Source: Saprospiraceae bacterium
GTDB taxonomy: Bacteria > Bacteroidota > Bacteroidia > Chitinophagales > Saprospiraceae
Direction: 5' to 3'
Assembly (NCBI GenBank): GCA_016714445.1
Contig: JADJNF010000008.1
Span: 744,001 to 808,000 of the forward strand
DNA length: 64,000 nt
This document shows positions 54,723 to 63,323 of this stretch, piece by piece. Under the pieces are notes generated by a model. That model was not told the DNA's origin. It searched no databases and saw only the letters and a program-made list of their open reading frames with translations. The translations under genes were made by a program, and so were the position numbers. The stretch's first letter is position 1. Every line of letters starts with the position of its first letter.

Positions 54723-57542
54723 ATGGCAGAAAGATTAGTAAAAATAGCAAAAGAACTGAATGTAGGCGTAGCAACGATAGTAGATTTCCTTGCAACTAAG
54801 GGACATACTGTCGAAAATAAACCTACTTCTATGATCTCCGATGAGATGCATAGTATTCTCTTGAAGGAGTTCAGGTCTTCTATGGCTGAAAAAGAAAAAG
54901 CAGATCAAATCGTAATAGGTACACGGCCTGGTCATCATGTAGAAGAAAAAGTTATACCTAAGCCACTGTTTACCTTACCTAAATTATCTGATTTAGATAA
55001 ACCAGTGGTAGCTCCTGTAGTATCTATTGTAGAGCCGCCGCCTCCAGCTCCAGTAATTGAATCAGTAAAAGAAGAGATTTTTACAAGTAAACCGGAATTA
55101 CCTAAGTTAAAAGTTTTGGGTAAAATAGATCTTGATAAACCAAGACCTGCTCAGAAACCGGAGGCAACACCTGTACCCGAAGTTAAAGAAGTGGTTGAAG
55201 AGATTAAAACAGAGCCTGCTCCAGCACCCAAGCCTGTTGAAATTATAGAAACCATTGTCCAGAAACCGGAAGTAAAAGAAATAACCCCCGTCACTCAAGC
55301 CCAACCTGAAAAGGAAGAAATGATGAGAGCTAAAACGCCTCAGCTAAAGGGATTGAAAATCATGGGTAAAATTGATACCAGCAAGCTTGACAGTTCTACA
55401 AAACCAAAACCTTCAGAAAAACCTAAACCACATCAACCCGGACAGCCAGTCAAAACAGAAGGAACAGCTCAAAGCAGTGCAGCAAGTGATGCACAGAAAC
55501 GTAAACGTAAACGCAAAAAATTAAATACCGGTGGTCCTGTTTCAGATCCAAAAACATCTAATGATGCGGCCAAATCAGGAGGAGTAAAACCAAAACCATA
55601 TAAAGAAGAAGTTAAAGAAGTCTCCCAAAAAGAGATAGACGATAAAATCAAAGCGACAATGGCTCGCCTCAACACTGGAGGCAAAAATAAGCGCCAAAAA
55701 ATAAGAAGGGACAATAGAGATGTAAAAAGGGAAAAACAAGAACTTCTAGACAATGAGAATGTTGACTCAAAATTGAAATTGACAGAGTTCGTTTCTGTTT
55801 CAGAGTTGGCGAGCCTCCTTGACGTGCCTGTATCTCAAGTGATTACCACGTGTCTCAGTCTAGGTATTATTGTATCCATCAATCAAAGATTGGATGCCGA
55901 AATTATAGAACTTGTAGCCGGTGAATTCGGTCATGAAGTAGAGTTTATAAGCGCTGAAGACGACGTTGAAGATGATATAATTACGGAAGATTCAGAAGAA
56001 GATCTCGAGCCACGAGCACCGATAGTAACCGTCATGGGGCACGTTGACCACGGTAAAACATCATTACTTGACTTTATCAGATCAGCCAATGTAGTGAGTG
56101 GGGAAGCAGGAGGTATCACCCAACATATTGGTGCTTACGAGGTAAAAGTAGGGCCGGAAAATAAAAAGATAACCTTCCTGGATACGCCTGGTCACGAAGC
56201 CTTTACTGCCATGAGAGCGAGGGGCGCAAAAGTAACAGACGTAGCTGTTATCATTATAGCTGCGGACGATCATCTGATGCCACAGACAAAAGAAGCCATC
56301 AGTCACTCCCAAGCAGCAGGTGTTCCGATGATTTTTGCTATCAATAAAATAGATAAATCCGGGGCTGATCCTGAAAGAGTAAAACAGGAACTTGCTGCTA
56401 TGAATTTGTTGGTTGAAGATTGGGGAGGAACTTATCAATCTCAGGATATTTCAGCAAAACAAGGATTAAATATTGATAAGTTATTGGAAAAGATCCTTCT
56501 GGAAGCAGAAGTATTGGATTTAAAAGCCAATCCAAACAGACCGGGGGTGGGAACTGTGATAGAAGCATCCCTGGATAAAGGAAAAGGTTATGTGACCAAA
56601 ATTCTGGTTCAAAACGGTACAGTAGAGGTGGGAGATTCACTTGTTGCAGGTCCATATTCCGGTAAGATAAAAGCCATGTTTAATGAGCTTGGTAAAAAAG
56701 TCAAAAAAGCAGGACCATCTACTCCTACACTTATCCTTGGTCTTAGTGGTGCACCACAGGCAGGTGAAAAATTTAAAGTAATGGAATCTGATCAGGAAGC
56801 CAGACAACTTGCTGCTAAAAGAGCTCAGATCGAAAGAGAACAATCCAATAGAGCAAGTAAACGTATAAGTCTTGATGAAATAGGAAGACGACTTGCATTA
56901 GGAACGTTTAAAGAACTTAATCTGATTGTCAAAGGTGATGTGGATGGATCTATCGAGGCATTGTCAGATTCATTGATCAAACTTTCCGTCGAAACAATAC
57001 AGGTTAATGTTATCCACAAAGCAGTAGGTGCCATTGCAGAATCAGATGTATTACTTGCTTCCGCTTCAGATGCCATCATCATAGGATTCCAGGTGAGACC
57101 TTCTGCCAATGCACGAAATCTTGCCGAAAGAGAAGGGGTACAAATCAAAACCTACTCCATCATCTATGAAGCCATAGAAGAGATAAAATCCGCCATGGAA
57201 GGAATGCTTGAGCCTACTAAAGAAGAAAAAATCGTTGCTCAAGTCGAAGTGCGGGAGACCTATACCATGTCAAAAATTGGTACTATTGCAGGATGTTATG
57301 TTACCGAAGGCAAGATTACCAGAAATACACATATTCGTGTCATCCGTGATGGTATTGTCATCTTCCCGATGAAAGAAGGAGCACATGGAGAACTTTCTTC
57401 ATTGAAACGATTCAAAGAAGATGCTAAGGAAGTAAAAGCCGGATTTGAATGTGGTATAACCATAAAAAATTTCAATGATATCAAAGCAGGAGATGTCATC
57501 GAAGGATATGAAATCATTGAAATCAAGCAGACACTGAAATAA
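54723..57542 (+). CDS. infB: Translation initiation factor IF-2
   Basis: IF-2 is the GTPase that places initiator tRNA on the ribosome. The ATG at 54723 (MAERLVKIAKELNVGVATI) is preferred to a TTG two codons upstream. The protein has about 939 residues. An N-terminal IF2_N domain (about 1-55) is followed by a long, Pro/Lys/Glu-rich disordered linker (about 60-340), then a second IF2_N-like domain and the G domain starting GHVDHGKT (about residue 440) with DTPGHEAF and NKID. Domains II, III and IV follow. Repeated LKGLKIMGKID-like phrases occur in the linker. Confidence 0.97.
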   Translation: MAERLVKIAKELNVGVATIVDFLATKGHTVENKPTSMISDEMHSILLKEFRSSMAEKEKADQIVIGTRPGHHVEEKVIPKPLFTLPKLSDLDKPVVAPVVSIVEPPPPAPVIESVKEEIFTSKPELPKLKVLGKIDLDKPRPAQKPEATPVPEVKEVVEEIKTEPAPAPKPVEIIETIVQKPEVKEITPVTQAQPEKEEMMRAKTPQLKGLKIMGKIDTSKLDSSTKPKPSEKPKPHQPGQPVKTEGTAQSSAASDAQKRKRKRKKLNTGGPVSDPKTSNDAAKSGGVKPKPYKEEVKEVSQKEIDDKIKATMARLNTGGKNKRQKIRRDNRDVKREKQELLDNENVDSKLKLTEFVSVSELASLLDVPVSQVITTCLSLGIIVSINQRLDAEIIELVAGEFGHEVEFISAEDDVEDDIITEDSEEDLEPRAPIVTVMGHVDHGKTSLLDFIRSANVVSGEAGGITQHIGAYEVKVGPENKKITFLDTPGHEAFTAMRARGAKVTDVAVIIIAADDHLMPQTKEAISHSQAAGVPMIFAINKIDKSGADPERVKQELAAMNLLVEDWGGTYQSQDISAKQGLNIDKLLEKILLEAEVLDLKANPNRPGVGTVIEASLDKGKGYVTKILVQNGTVEVGDSLVAGPYSGKIKAMFNELGKKVKKAGPSTPTLILGLSGAPQAGEKFKVMESDQEARQLAAKRAQIEREQSNRASKRISLDEIGRRLALGTFKELNLIVKGDVDGSIEALSDSLIKLSVETIQVNVIHKAVGAIAESDVLLASASDAIIIGFQVRPSANARNLAEREGVQIKTYSIIYEAIEEIKSAMEGMLEPTKEEKIVAQVEVRETYTMSKIGTIAGCYVTEGKITRNTHIRVIRDGIVIFPMKEGAHGELSSLKRFKEDAKEVKAGFECGITIKNFNDIKAGDVIEGYEIIEIKQTLK

Positions 57543-57559
57543 TTCATTCTGAAAAAGGA

Positions 57560-58360
57560 ATGAAAAAATTTACAGGAGCAAAATCGGATATTAAAGACTT
57601 TCTGGACGATATTTTGGACAAGGTCAATAATGTAGATTTTATTTCATTGGACCCTATATGTATTCCCCATAGATACTCTGTAAAACAGGATATCGAAATA
57701 GCCGGGTTTTTTAGTGCTATTCTGGCATGGGGAAATCGAAAAACCATCATAAATAAATCACTTGAATTGATGTCCTTAATGGACCATCGACCATATGATT
57801 TTATAAAAAATCATACAGAGAAGGACAGAAAAGTCTTACTAGGTTTTAAACACAGGACATTTCAGGAAACTGATCTTCTATATTTTGTTGAAAGGCTTCA
57901 AAAATATTATAATACATATGATTCTTTGGAGTCGGCTTTTATAATAGATTCAACTATCAAGTATAACCAAAAGTCAGCACTTATACATTTTCATAATATG
58001 TTTTTTAATCATGATTTTGCTCCTCTCCGGACTAAAAAACATATTGCTACGCCTGCCAAAAAATCAACTTGTAAACGACTAAATATGTACTTGCGATGGA
58101 TGGTAAGATCAGATGATCGTAAAGTAGATTTTGGTTTATGGAAATCAATTCCTGCTTCAGAACTCATGATTCCTTTAGATGTTCATGTTGAAAAATATGC
58201 CAGACATTTTGGATTTCTAACCCAAAAACAGAGAGATTGGTCTGCTGTAGAAGAGGTGACAGACTGCCTGCGTGTTTTTGATCCGGCAGATCCTGTTAAA
58301 TACGATTATGCATTATTTGGTCTTGGCATTCATTCAAAAGACTTTCCACTGTTATCTTAA
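57560..58360 (+). CDS. TIGR02757/DUF2400 family protein
   Basis: This 266-residue protein matches the pattern of a Bacteroidota-enriched conserved family of unknown function: DPICIPHRYSVKQDIEIAGFFSAILAWGNRKTII, then NMYLRWMVRSDDRKVDFGLWKSIPASELMIPLDVHVEKYARHFGF-type segments (quoted in pieces: NMYLRWMVRSDD, IPLDVHVEKYAR). The HhH-GPD-like arrangement of helices around PLDVHV recalls DNA glycosylase folds, but activity is not established. It lies 17 bp after infB and may be cotranscribed. Confidence 0.85.
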   Translation: MKKFTGAKSDIKDFLDDILDKVNNVDFISLDPICIPHRYSVKQDIEIAGFFSAILAWGNRKTIINKSLELMSLMDHRPYDFIKNHTEKDRKVLLGFKHRTFQETDLLYFVERLQKYYNTYDSLESAFIIDSTIKYNQKSALIHFHNMFFNHDFAPLRTKKHIATPAKKSTCKRLNMYLRWMVRSDDRKVDFGLWKSIPASELMIPLDVHVEKYARHFGFLTQKQRDWSAVEEVTDCLRVFDPADPVKYDYALFGLGIHSKDFPLLS

Positions 58361-58480
58361 CATAAGCTTTTGGGACTAATTTTATTTCGGGTAATAATTA
58401 TTTGTTTTAATCAACACTTTATCACACTTTTTATCGTTTCTTTGTGATCGTTTTAATCAAAATCCCCTTTATGCTCTTAA

Positions 58481-59878
58481 ATGAAGAACACATATTTTCA
58501 ACTTATTAACCAAACCTATTATTTTCCACAGGAAGGATTTGACTTGAATCAAGGAAATCTAACTTTTCACGGAATCTCTTTAAAATACCTTATTGATAAA
58601 TACGGCACGCCATTCCGGATGACATATTTGCCACGTATAGGGGATCAAATCAAAAAAGCAAAGAATTTTTTCCATAAGGCGATGAAAGCCAATAATTATA
58701 AAGGAGACTATTATTATTGCTATTGTACAAAATGTTGTCACTTCTCCCATGTCATTGAAGAAGCGCTGGAACATGATGTTCATTTGGAGACTTCATCATC
58801 TTTTGATATAGACATAGTAAGGATATTGTGCGAAAAAGGTAAGATCAGTAAAAAAACCATTTTAATCCAAAACGGACACAAAACTGAAGACTATCTAAAT
58901 AAGATCGTAGGTCTCATAGAAGATGGTTATGAAAATGTGATCCCTGTTCTTGACAGTAAACTGGAACTTGACCGCATTTATGCCAAAACCAAAGGCGATG
59001 TTACCATTGGCATCAGAATGGCTATCAATGAGGAACCGCAATCAGCGTACTATACGTCAAGGCTGGGCATTCGTAGTGCTGATATTATTGATTTTTACAA
59101 GTCTAAAATATCACGAAAGAAGAGGATACACTTAAAAATGTTGCACTTCTTTGTAGATTCAGGAATTAAGGATAATCTATATTACTGGGGAGAATTCAGA
59201 AAGGCGCTTAAAATATTTGCTGAATTAAAAAAAATATGTCCAAGTCTGGATTCTATAAATCTGGGTGGCGGATTGCCTATCAGAAATAATCTCGGGTTTG
59301 AGTATGATTATAAATATATGATCAATGAACTCATAACCAATATTAAGGAAGTCTGTCAGGAAGAAGGTATAGAAGAACCTCATATTTTTACAGAATTTGG
59401 AAAATATACGGTTGGAGAAAGTGGTGCCATTATATTTTCTGTCCTCGAACAAAAACAACAAAATGATTCGGAACTTTGGTATCTTATCGATAATAGCCTG
59501 ATGAATACCATTCCTGACGCCTGGTCAATTTTTGAAAAATTTATACTTTTACCTGTCAATAAATGGGATAATGAATATGCCAGAGTAAGTATAGGCGGGA
59601 TCAGCTGTGACCACTCTGATTATTATAATTCTGAAGACATGAATCAGGAGATTTACCTGCCTACCTACGATCCTGAAAAAGATGAACCCTTGTATCTCGG
59701 TTTTTTTCATACTGGGGCATATCAGGATGCCATTAGTGGGTATGGTGGCATAAAACACTGTCTTATACCATCTCCCCAACAAATTATAATTGACAGAGAT
59801 GATAAAGGAAATATGGTAGACAGATTATACAGGGAGGAGCAGACCGTCGATCAAATGCTAAAGATACTTGGATATTAA
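58481..59878 (+). CDS. speA: Biosynthetic arginine decarboxylase (PLP, alanine racemase fold)
   Basis: This 465-residue PLP enzyme of fold type III would decarboxylate arginine to agmatine. The PLP-binding lysine is probably Lys84 in YCYCTKCCHFSHV. The phosphate-binding glycine loop reads SINLGGGLPI, and the active-site region SCDHSDYY lies near the C-terminus. It lacks the length of E. coli SpeA (about 660 residues) and resembles the short Bacteroidota form, so diaminopimelate or another amino-acid decarboxylase is an alternative. It heads a cluster with a DHS-like gene (58 bp downstream) and a creatininase-family gene, which supports a polyamine role. Confidence 0.82.
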   Translation: MKNTYFQLINQTYYFPQEGFDLNQGNLTFHGISLKYLIDKYGTPFRMTYLPRIGDQIKKAKNFFHKAMKANNYKGDYYYCYCTKCCHFSHVIEEALEHDVHLETSSSFDIDIVRILCEKGKISKKTILIQNGHKTEDYLNKIVGLIEDGYENVIPVLDSKLELDRIYAKTKGDVTIGIRMAINEEPQSAYYTSRLGIRSADIIDFYKSKISRKKRIHLKMLHFFVDSGIKDNLYYWGEFRKALKIFAELKKICPSLDSINLGGGLPIRNNLGFEYDYKYMINELITNIKEVCQEEGIEEPHIFTEFGKYTVGESGAIIFSVLEQKQQNDSELWYLIDNSLMNTIPDAWSIFEKFILLPVNKWDNEYARVSIGGISCDHSDYYNSEDMNQEIYLPTYDPEKDEPLYLGFFHTGAYQDAISGYGGIKHCLIPSPQQIIIDRDDKGNMVDRLYREEQTVDQMLKILGY

Positions 59879-59936
59879 AAATATGTACCAAACAGCTAAG
59901 CTGAGTTTAGTAATTAAAAAGAAAATTATTTAAAAA

Positions 59937-60902
59937 ATGCAAATAACAGATTTTTTAAAACATCACTATAAACATTTTAACGCAGCAGCTTTGATTGATG
60001 CTGCAGACGGATATATCGCCCATCTGAATGAAGGTGGAAAGATGATGATCACTCTTGCGGGTGCCATGAGTACAGCAGAAATGGGCAAATCACTTGCTGA
60101 AATGATCAGACAGGATAAAGTTCAAATCATATCCTGTACTGGTGCCAATCTTGAAGAAGACATTATGAATCTTGTCGCACATTCTCACTACAAAAGAGTA
60201 CCAAATTACAGGGATTTAAGCCCTCAGGATGAGTGGGATTTACTCGAAAATCATTATAACCGGGTTACAGATACCTGTATACCAGAAGAAGAAGCATTCA
60301 GAAGATTGCAAAAGCACCTGATCCAGGTATGGAGTGATGCAGAATCCAAAGGGGAGAGATACTTTCCGCATGAATTTATGTACAAAATGTTGTTGAGTGG
60401 AGATCTGGAACAATATTATGAAATAGATCCGAAAGACAGCTGGATGCTGGCTGCGGCTGAAAAAAATATTCCGATCGTTGTTCCGGGTTGGGAAGACAGT
60501 ACCATGGGAAATATATTTGCATCTTATTGTATCAAAGGGCAATTAAAGGCATCTACCACCAAAAGCGGAATCGAATATATGATGTGGCTGGCTGAATGGT
60601 ACCCAAAGAACAGCGGAGGAAAAGGAGTCGGATTTTTCCAGATTGGCGGTGGAATTGCCGGTGACTTTCCTATATGTGTAGTACCCATGTTGTATCAGGA
60701 TATGGAGATGCATGATATACCGTTTTGGTCCTACTTTTGTCAAATCAGTGATAGTACCACCAGTTACGGATCATATTCAGGAGCCGTCCCCAATGAAAAA
60801 ATTACCTGGGGCAAGCTGGATATCAATACCCCGAAATATATTATCGAAAGTGATGCAACCATTGTAGCTCCATTGGTTTTTGCTATAATTTTGGGTTGGT
60901 AA
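59937..60902 (+). CDS. Deoxyhypusine synthase-like protein
   Basis: This 321-residue protein is clearly related to deoxyhypusine synthase: LAGAMSTAEMGKSLAEMIR, STGAN-like ISCTGANLEEDIM, PGWEDSTMGN and GAVPNEKITWGKLD. Bacteria lack eIF5A, so the substrate must differ. In some bacteria DHS homologues make homospermidine from putrescine. Where eukaryotic DHS has the catalytic lysine in GGGVVKHH, this protein reads GGGIAGDFP, with Gly242 in that slot, so the chemistry may also differ. It lies between an arginine decarboxylase and a creatininase-family gene in the same orientation. Confidence 0.85.
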   Translation: MQITDFLKHHYKHFNAAALIDAADGYIAHLNEGGKMMITLAGAMSTAEMGKSLAEMIRQDKVQIISCTGANLEEDIMNLVAHSHYKRVPNYRDLSPQDEWDLLENHYNRVTDTCIPEEEAFRRLQKHLIQVWSDAESKGERYFPHEFMYKMLLSGDLEQYYEIDPKDSWMLAAAEKNIPIVVPGWEDSTMGNIFASYCIKGQLKASTTKSGIEYMMWLAEWYPKNSGGKGVGFFQIGGGIAGDFPICVVPMLYQDMEMHDIPFWSYFCQISDSTTSYGSYSGAVPNEKITWGKLDINTPKYIIESDATIVAPLVFAIILGW

Positions 60903-60934
60903 AACTTTGGGTAACAAAGAGATAAAAGGCGTTT

Positions 60935-61702
60935 ATGGCTATACGGCACTATATTTTAGCAGAAACAAATTATAAAGCTGTAAAAGAGAGTCATTATGAT
61001 GTGGCTGTCTTGCCCTGGGGAGCCACAGAAGCGCATAATTACCATTTGCCATATAGTACCGATACTGTCGAAGCAGAATCTATAGCTGCAGGTGCTGCAA
61101 AATATGCCTGGGAAAAAGGGGCGAAGGTGATAGTACTTCCTGCCATTCCATTTGGAGTTAATACAGGCCAGCATGATGTACTACTGGATATCAATCTCAA
61201 TCAATAGACACAAATGTTGATACTTACTGATATTGCCGACACACTCTATCGACAAAACATCCACAAGCTTGTTATTTTAAATAGTCATGGTGGCAATGAT
61301 TTCAAACAAATGATCAGAGAGCTGGGTTTAAAGTTTCCTAAAATGCTCTTCTTTTCAATGGACTGGTACAAAATGAAAAACCTTAATACCTATTTTGAGG
61401 AGCCCGGAGATCATGCAGGTGAAGCAGAGACGAGCATGATGATGCATCTCAAGCCTGAATGGGTATTATCTCTGGATATGGCAGGTCCAGGTATAGCTAA
61501 AAACTTTAAATTTGAAGCCATCTCAGAAGGCTGGGCATGGGCTGAACGTCATTGGCTCAGTATTACAGAGGACACAGGAGTAGGTGACCCTTCCAAGGCT
61601 ACTGCTGAAAAAGGTGAAATTTTTCTTTCATCACTTTATCAAAAGATAGGTGATTTCATGTACGAGATTTCAGTGACCGGCAGAGATGAGATGTATGTTT
61701 AA
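60935..61702 (+). pseudogene. Creatininase family amidohydrolase, interrupted by an in-frame amber codon
   Basis: The two halves are in the same frame. The first is 90 residues (MAIRHYILAETNYKAVKE, WGATEAHNYHLPYSTDTVEAE), and the second resumes after TAG 61205-61207. Its ATG at 61214 is followed by NSHGGND and GDHAGEAETSMM. Together they make about 255 codons, the normal creatininase length, and metal-site motifs are spread over both halves. Relatives would have a residue such as Ser at the amber position (D-I-N-L-N-x-x-TQ). TAG is used as a normal stop by neighbouring genes, so readthrough is unlikely. A recent mutation or a base-call error fits best. It lies 32 bp after the DHS-like gene. 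Confidence 0.85.
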
Positions 61703-61781
61703 CTGATTTTTCTCCAAACCTTTTTGAGAAATTTTAAGATAATTGTACGAAAATAATATATACCATATCGTTTCAGTGATG

Positions 61782-61789
61782 TATCTTTG
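61782..61789 (+). promoter_or_regulatory. Bacteroidota -7 element upstream of the GH13 gene
   Basis: TATCTTTG matches TAnnTTTG and lies 46 bp before the ATG at 61836. A second copy at 61825-61832 is too close to the ATG to act for this gene. Confidence 0.4.
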
Positions 61790-61835
61790 ATACAGTTAAT
61801 ATTTCACAGAAAACAAAAAATAAATATCTTTGAAT

Positions 61836-63317
61836 ATGGTATTCTCAAAAGTAAGTTTTGTTTTAATGGCTATCGCAGCAGCAGCGATTTTCTTTATTTT
61901 TTCATGCAGAAATACAGCCAAAAACACCAATACTGCCGATACTTCATACGAAAAACCACGTGTTCCGGATTGGCACAAAAATGCTGTAATATATGAAGTG
62001 AACTTAAGGCACTTCACAAAAGAAAATACGTTCAGTTCTTTTGAAGCACATATACCAAGACTCAAAGAAATGGGTATCGACATCCTTTGGTTTATGCCTG
62101 TCAACCCGGTTAGCCTAAAAAACAGAAAAGGAACTTTGGGTAGTCCTTATTCCATAGGTGATTATTACAAAACCAATCCGGAATTTGGCACCATAGATGA
62201 TTTTAAACGTATGGTAAAAGCTATTCATGATGCGGGAATGTACATTATTATTGACTGGGTGCCCAATCATACTGGATGGGACAACCCATGGATCACAGAA
62301 CACCCGGACTGGTATACCAAAGACAAAGATGGAAATATCATTGATCCTATAGATTATAACACGGGCAAATCTTGGGGTTGGACAGATGTAGCAGATTTGA
62401 ATTTTGACAACCCGGAAATGAGGTTGGGTATGATCGATGCTCTGAAATTCTGGATCAATGAAACAGGCATAGATGGATATAGAATGGATGTTGCGCATGG
62501 TGTGCCGGTTGATTTTTGGGAGCAATGTGCAGATTCACTTTATCGTCTCAAATGTCTTTTTATGTTATCAGAAGGTGAAGTGCCAGCCATCGTCAATAAT
62601 GGTACTTTTATTGCTGATTATGGGTGGGAAATGCACCATACACTAAACCTTATAGCAGCAAATCAAGGAGCCAACCGAAAAAAAGCCACCAATGTAGTTC
62701 AAGGTAACGTAAAAGAAGGTGAAAAAAAATTAGATAAAAAAACAGCCCTTGACATTGACGCTGTACTTGCAAAAAAAGCAGAAACCTACAAAAAAGGATA
62801 TCAGATGCAATTTACATCCAATCATGACGAGAATTCTTGGGCAGGAACTGAATTTGCACGAATGGGTGAAGGTCACAAAGCATTTGCTGTATTAACTGCT
62901 ACATTTAATGGTATTCCATTGCTGTATACAGGTCAGGAGTCTGCCATGGATAAACAATTGGCATTCTTTGAGAAGGACAGTATTCCATGGGGTGATTATT
63001 CTTACGCATCCTTTTACAAAACACTTTTTGATCTGAAGCATCAGAATAAAGCAATCTGGAATGGAGAACATGGTGGCCCTTTGGTAAAAATACCGACAGG
63101 AAACGATGAGAATATTTATGCTTTTACAAGGGAAAAAGACGGAGATAAGGTAATTGTAATTATTAATCTTTCGTCCCAAAAACAAAAGGCAACATTAACA
63201 TCAGCAAATCTGGCTGGTGAATATACTGATGTGTTTTCAAAATCCGCTAAAACAATAAAGGATGGGGAAACCATGGAGTTGATGGCCTGGGATTATGTGG
63301 TTTTGTCCAATAAGTAA
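61836..63317 (+). CDS. GH13 alpha-amylase-family lipoprotein
   Basis: The ATG at 61836 gives a 493-residue protein; a TTG two codons upstream is inside a promoter-like motif. A lipoprotein signal (VLMAIAAAAIFFIFSC) precedes the GH13 barrel. Catalytic-region motifs are VPNHTGWDNP, the nucleophile region DGYRMDVAHG, the acid/base region LFMLSEGE and the third region TSNHDENSW, followed by a C-terminal beta domain ending MELMAWDYVVLSN. It is a probable extracellular starch or alpha-glucan hydrolase anchored to the envelope. It is convergent with the glycosyltransferase gene, 6 bp apart. Confidence 0.9.
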   Translation: MVFSKVSFVLMAIAAAAIFFIFSCRNTAKNTNTADTSYEKPRVPDWHKNAVIYEVNLRHFTKENTFSSFEAHIPRLKEMGIDILWFMPVNPVSLKNRKGTLGSPYSIGDYYKTNPEFGTIDDFKRMVKAIHDAGMYIIIDWVPNHTGWDNPWITEHPDWYTKDKDGNIIDPIDYNTGKSWGWTDVADLNFDNPEMRLGMIDALKFWINETGIDGYRMDVAHGVPVDFWEQCADSLYRLKCLFMLSEGEVPAIVNNGTFIADYGWEMHHTLNLIAANQGANRKKATNVVQGNVKEGEKKLDKKTALDIDAVLAKKAETYKKGYQMQFTSNHDENSWAGTEFARMGEGHKAFAVLTATFNGIPLLYTGQESAMDKQLAFFEKDSIPWGDYSYASFYKTLFDLKHQNKAIWNGEHGGPLVKIPTGNDENIYAFTREKDGDKVIVIINLSSQKQKATLTSANLAGEYTDVFSKSAKTIKDGETMELMAWDYVVLSNK

Positions 63318-63323
63318 GGAAAG

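Noticed and set aside
61205..61207. Amber codon as programmed readthrough or pyrrolysine insertion
   Set aside because: TAG ends several neighbouring genes, and there is no nearby stem-loop or tRNA support; mutation or sequencing error is simpler.
61825..61832. Second TATCTTTG as the promoter of the GH13 gene
   Set aside because: It is only 3 bp before the ATG, so transcription would start inside the coding region.
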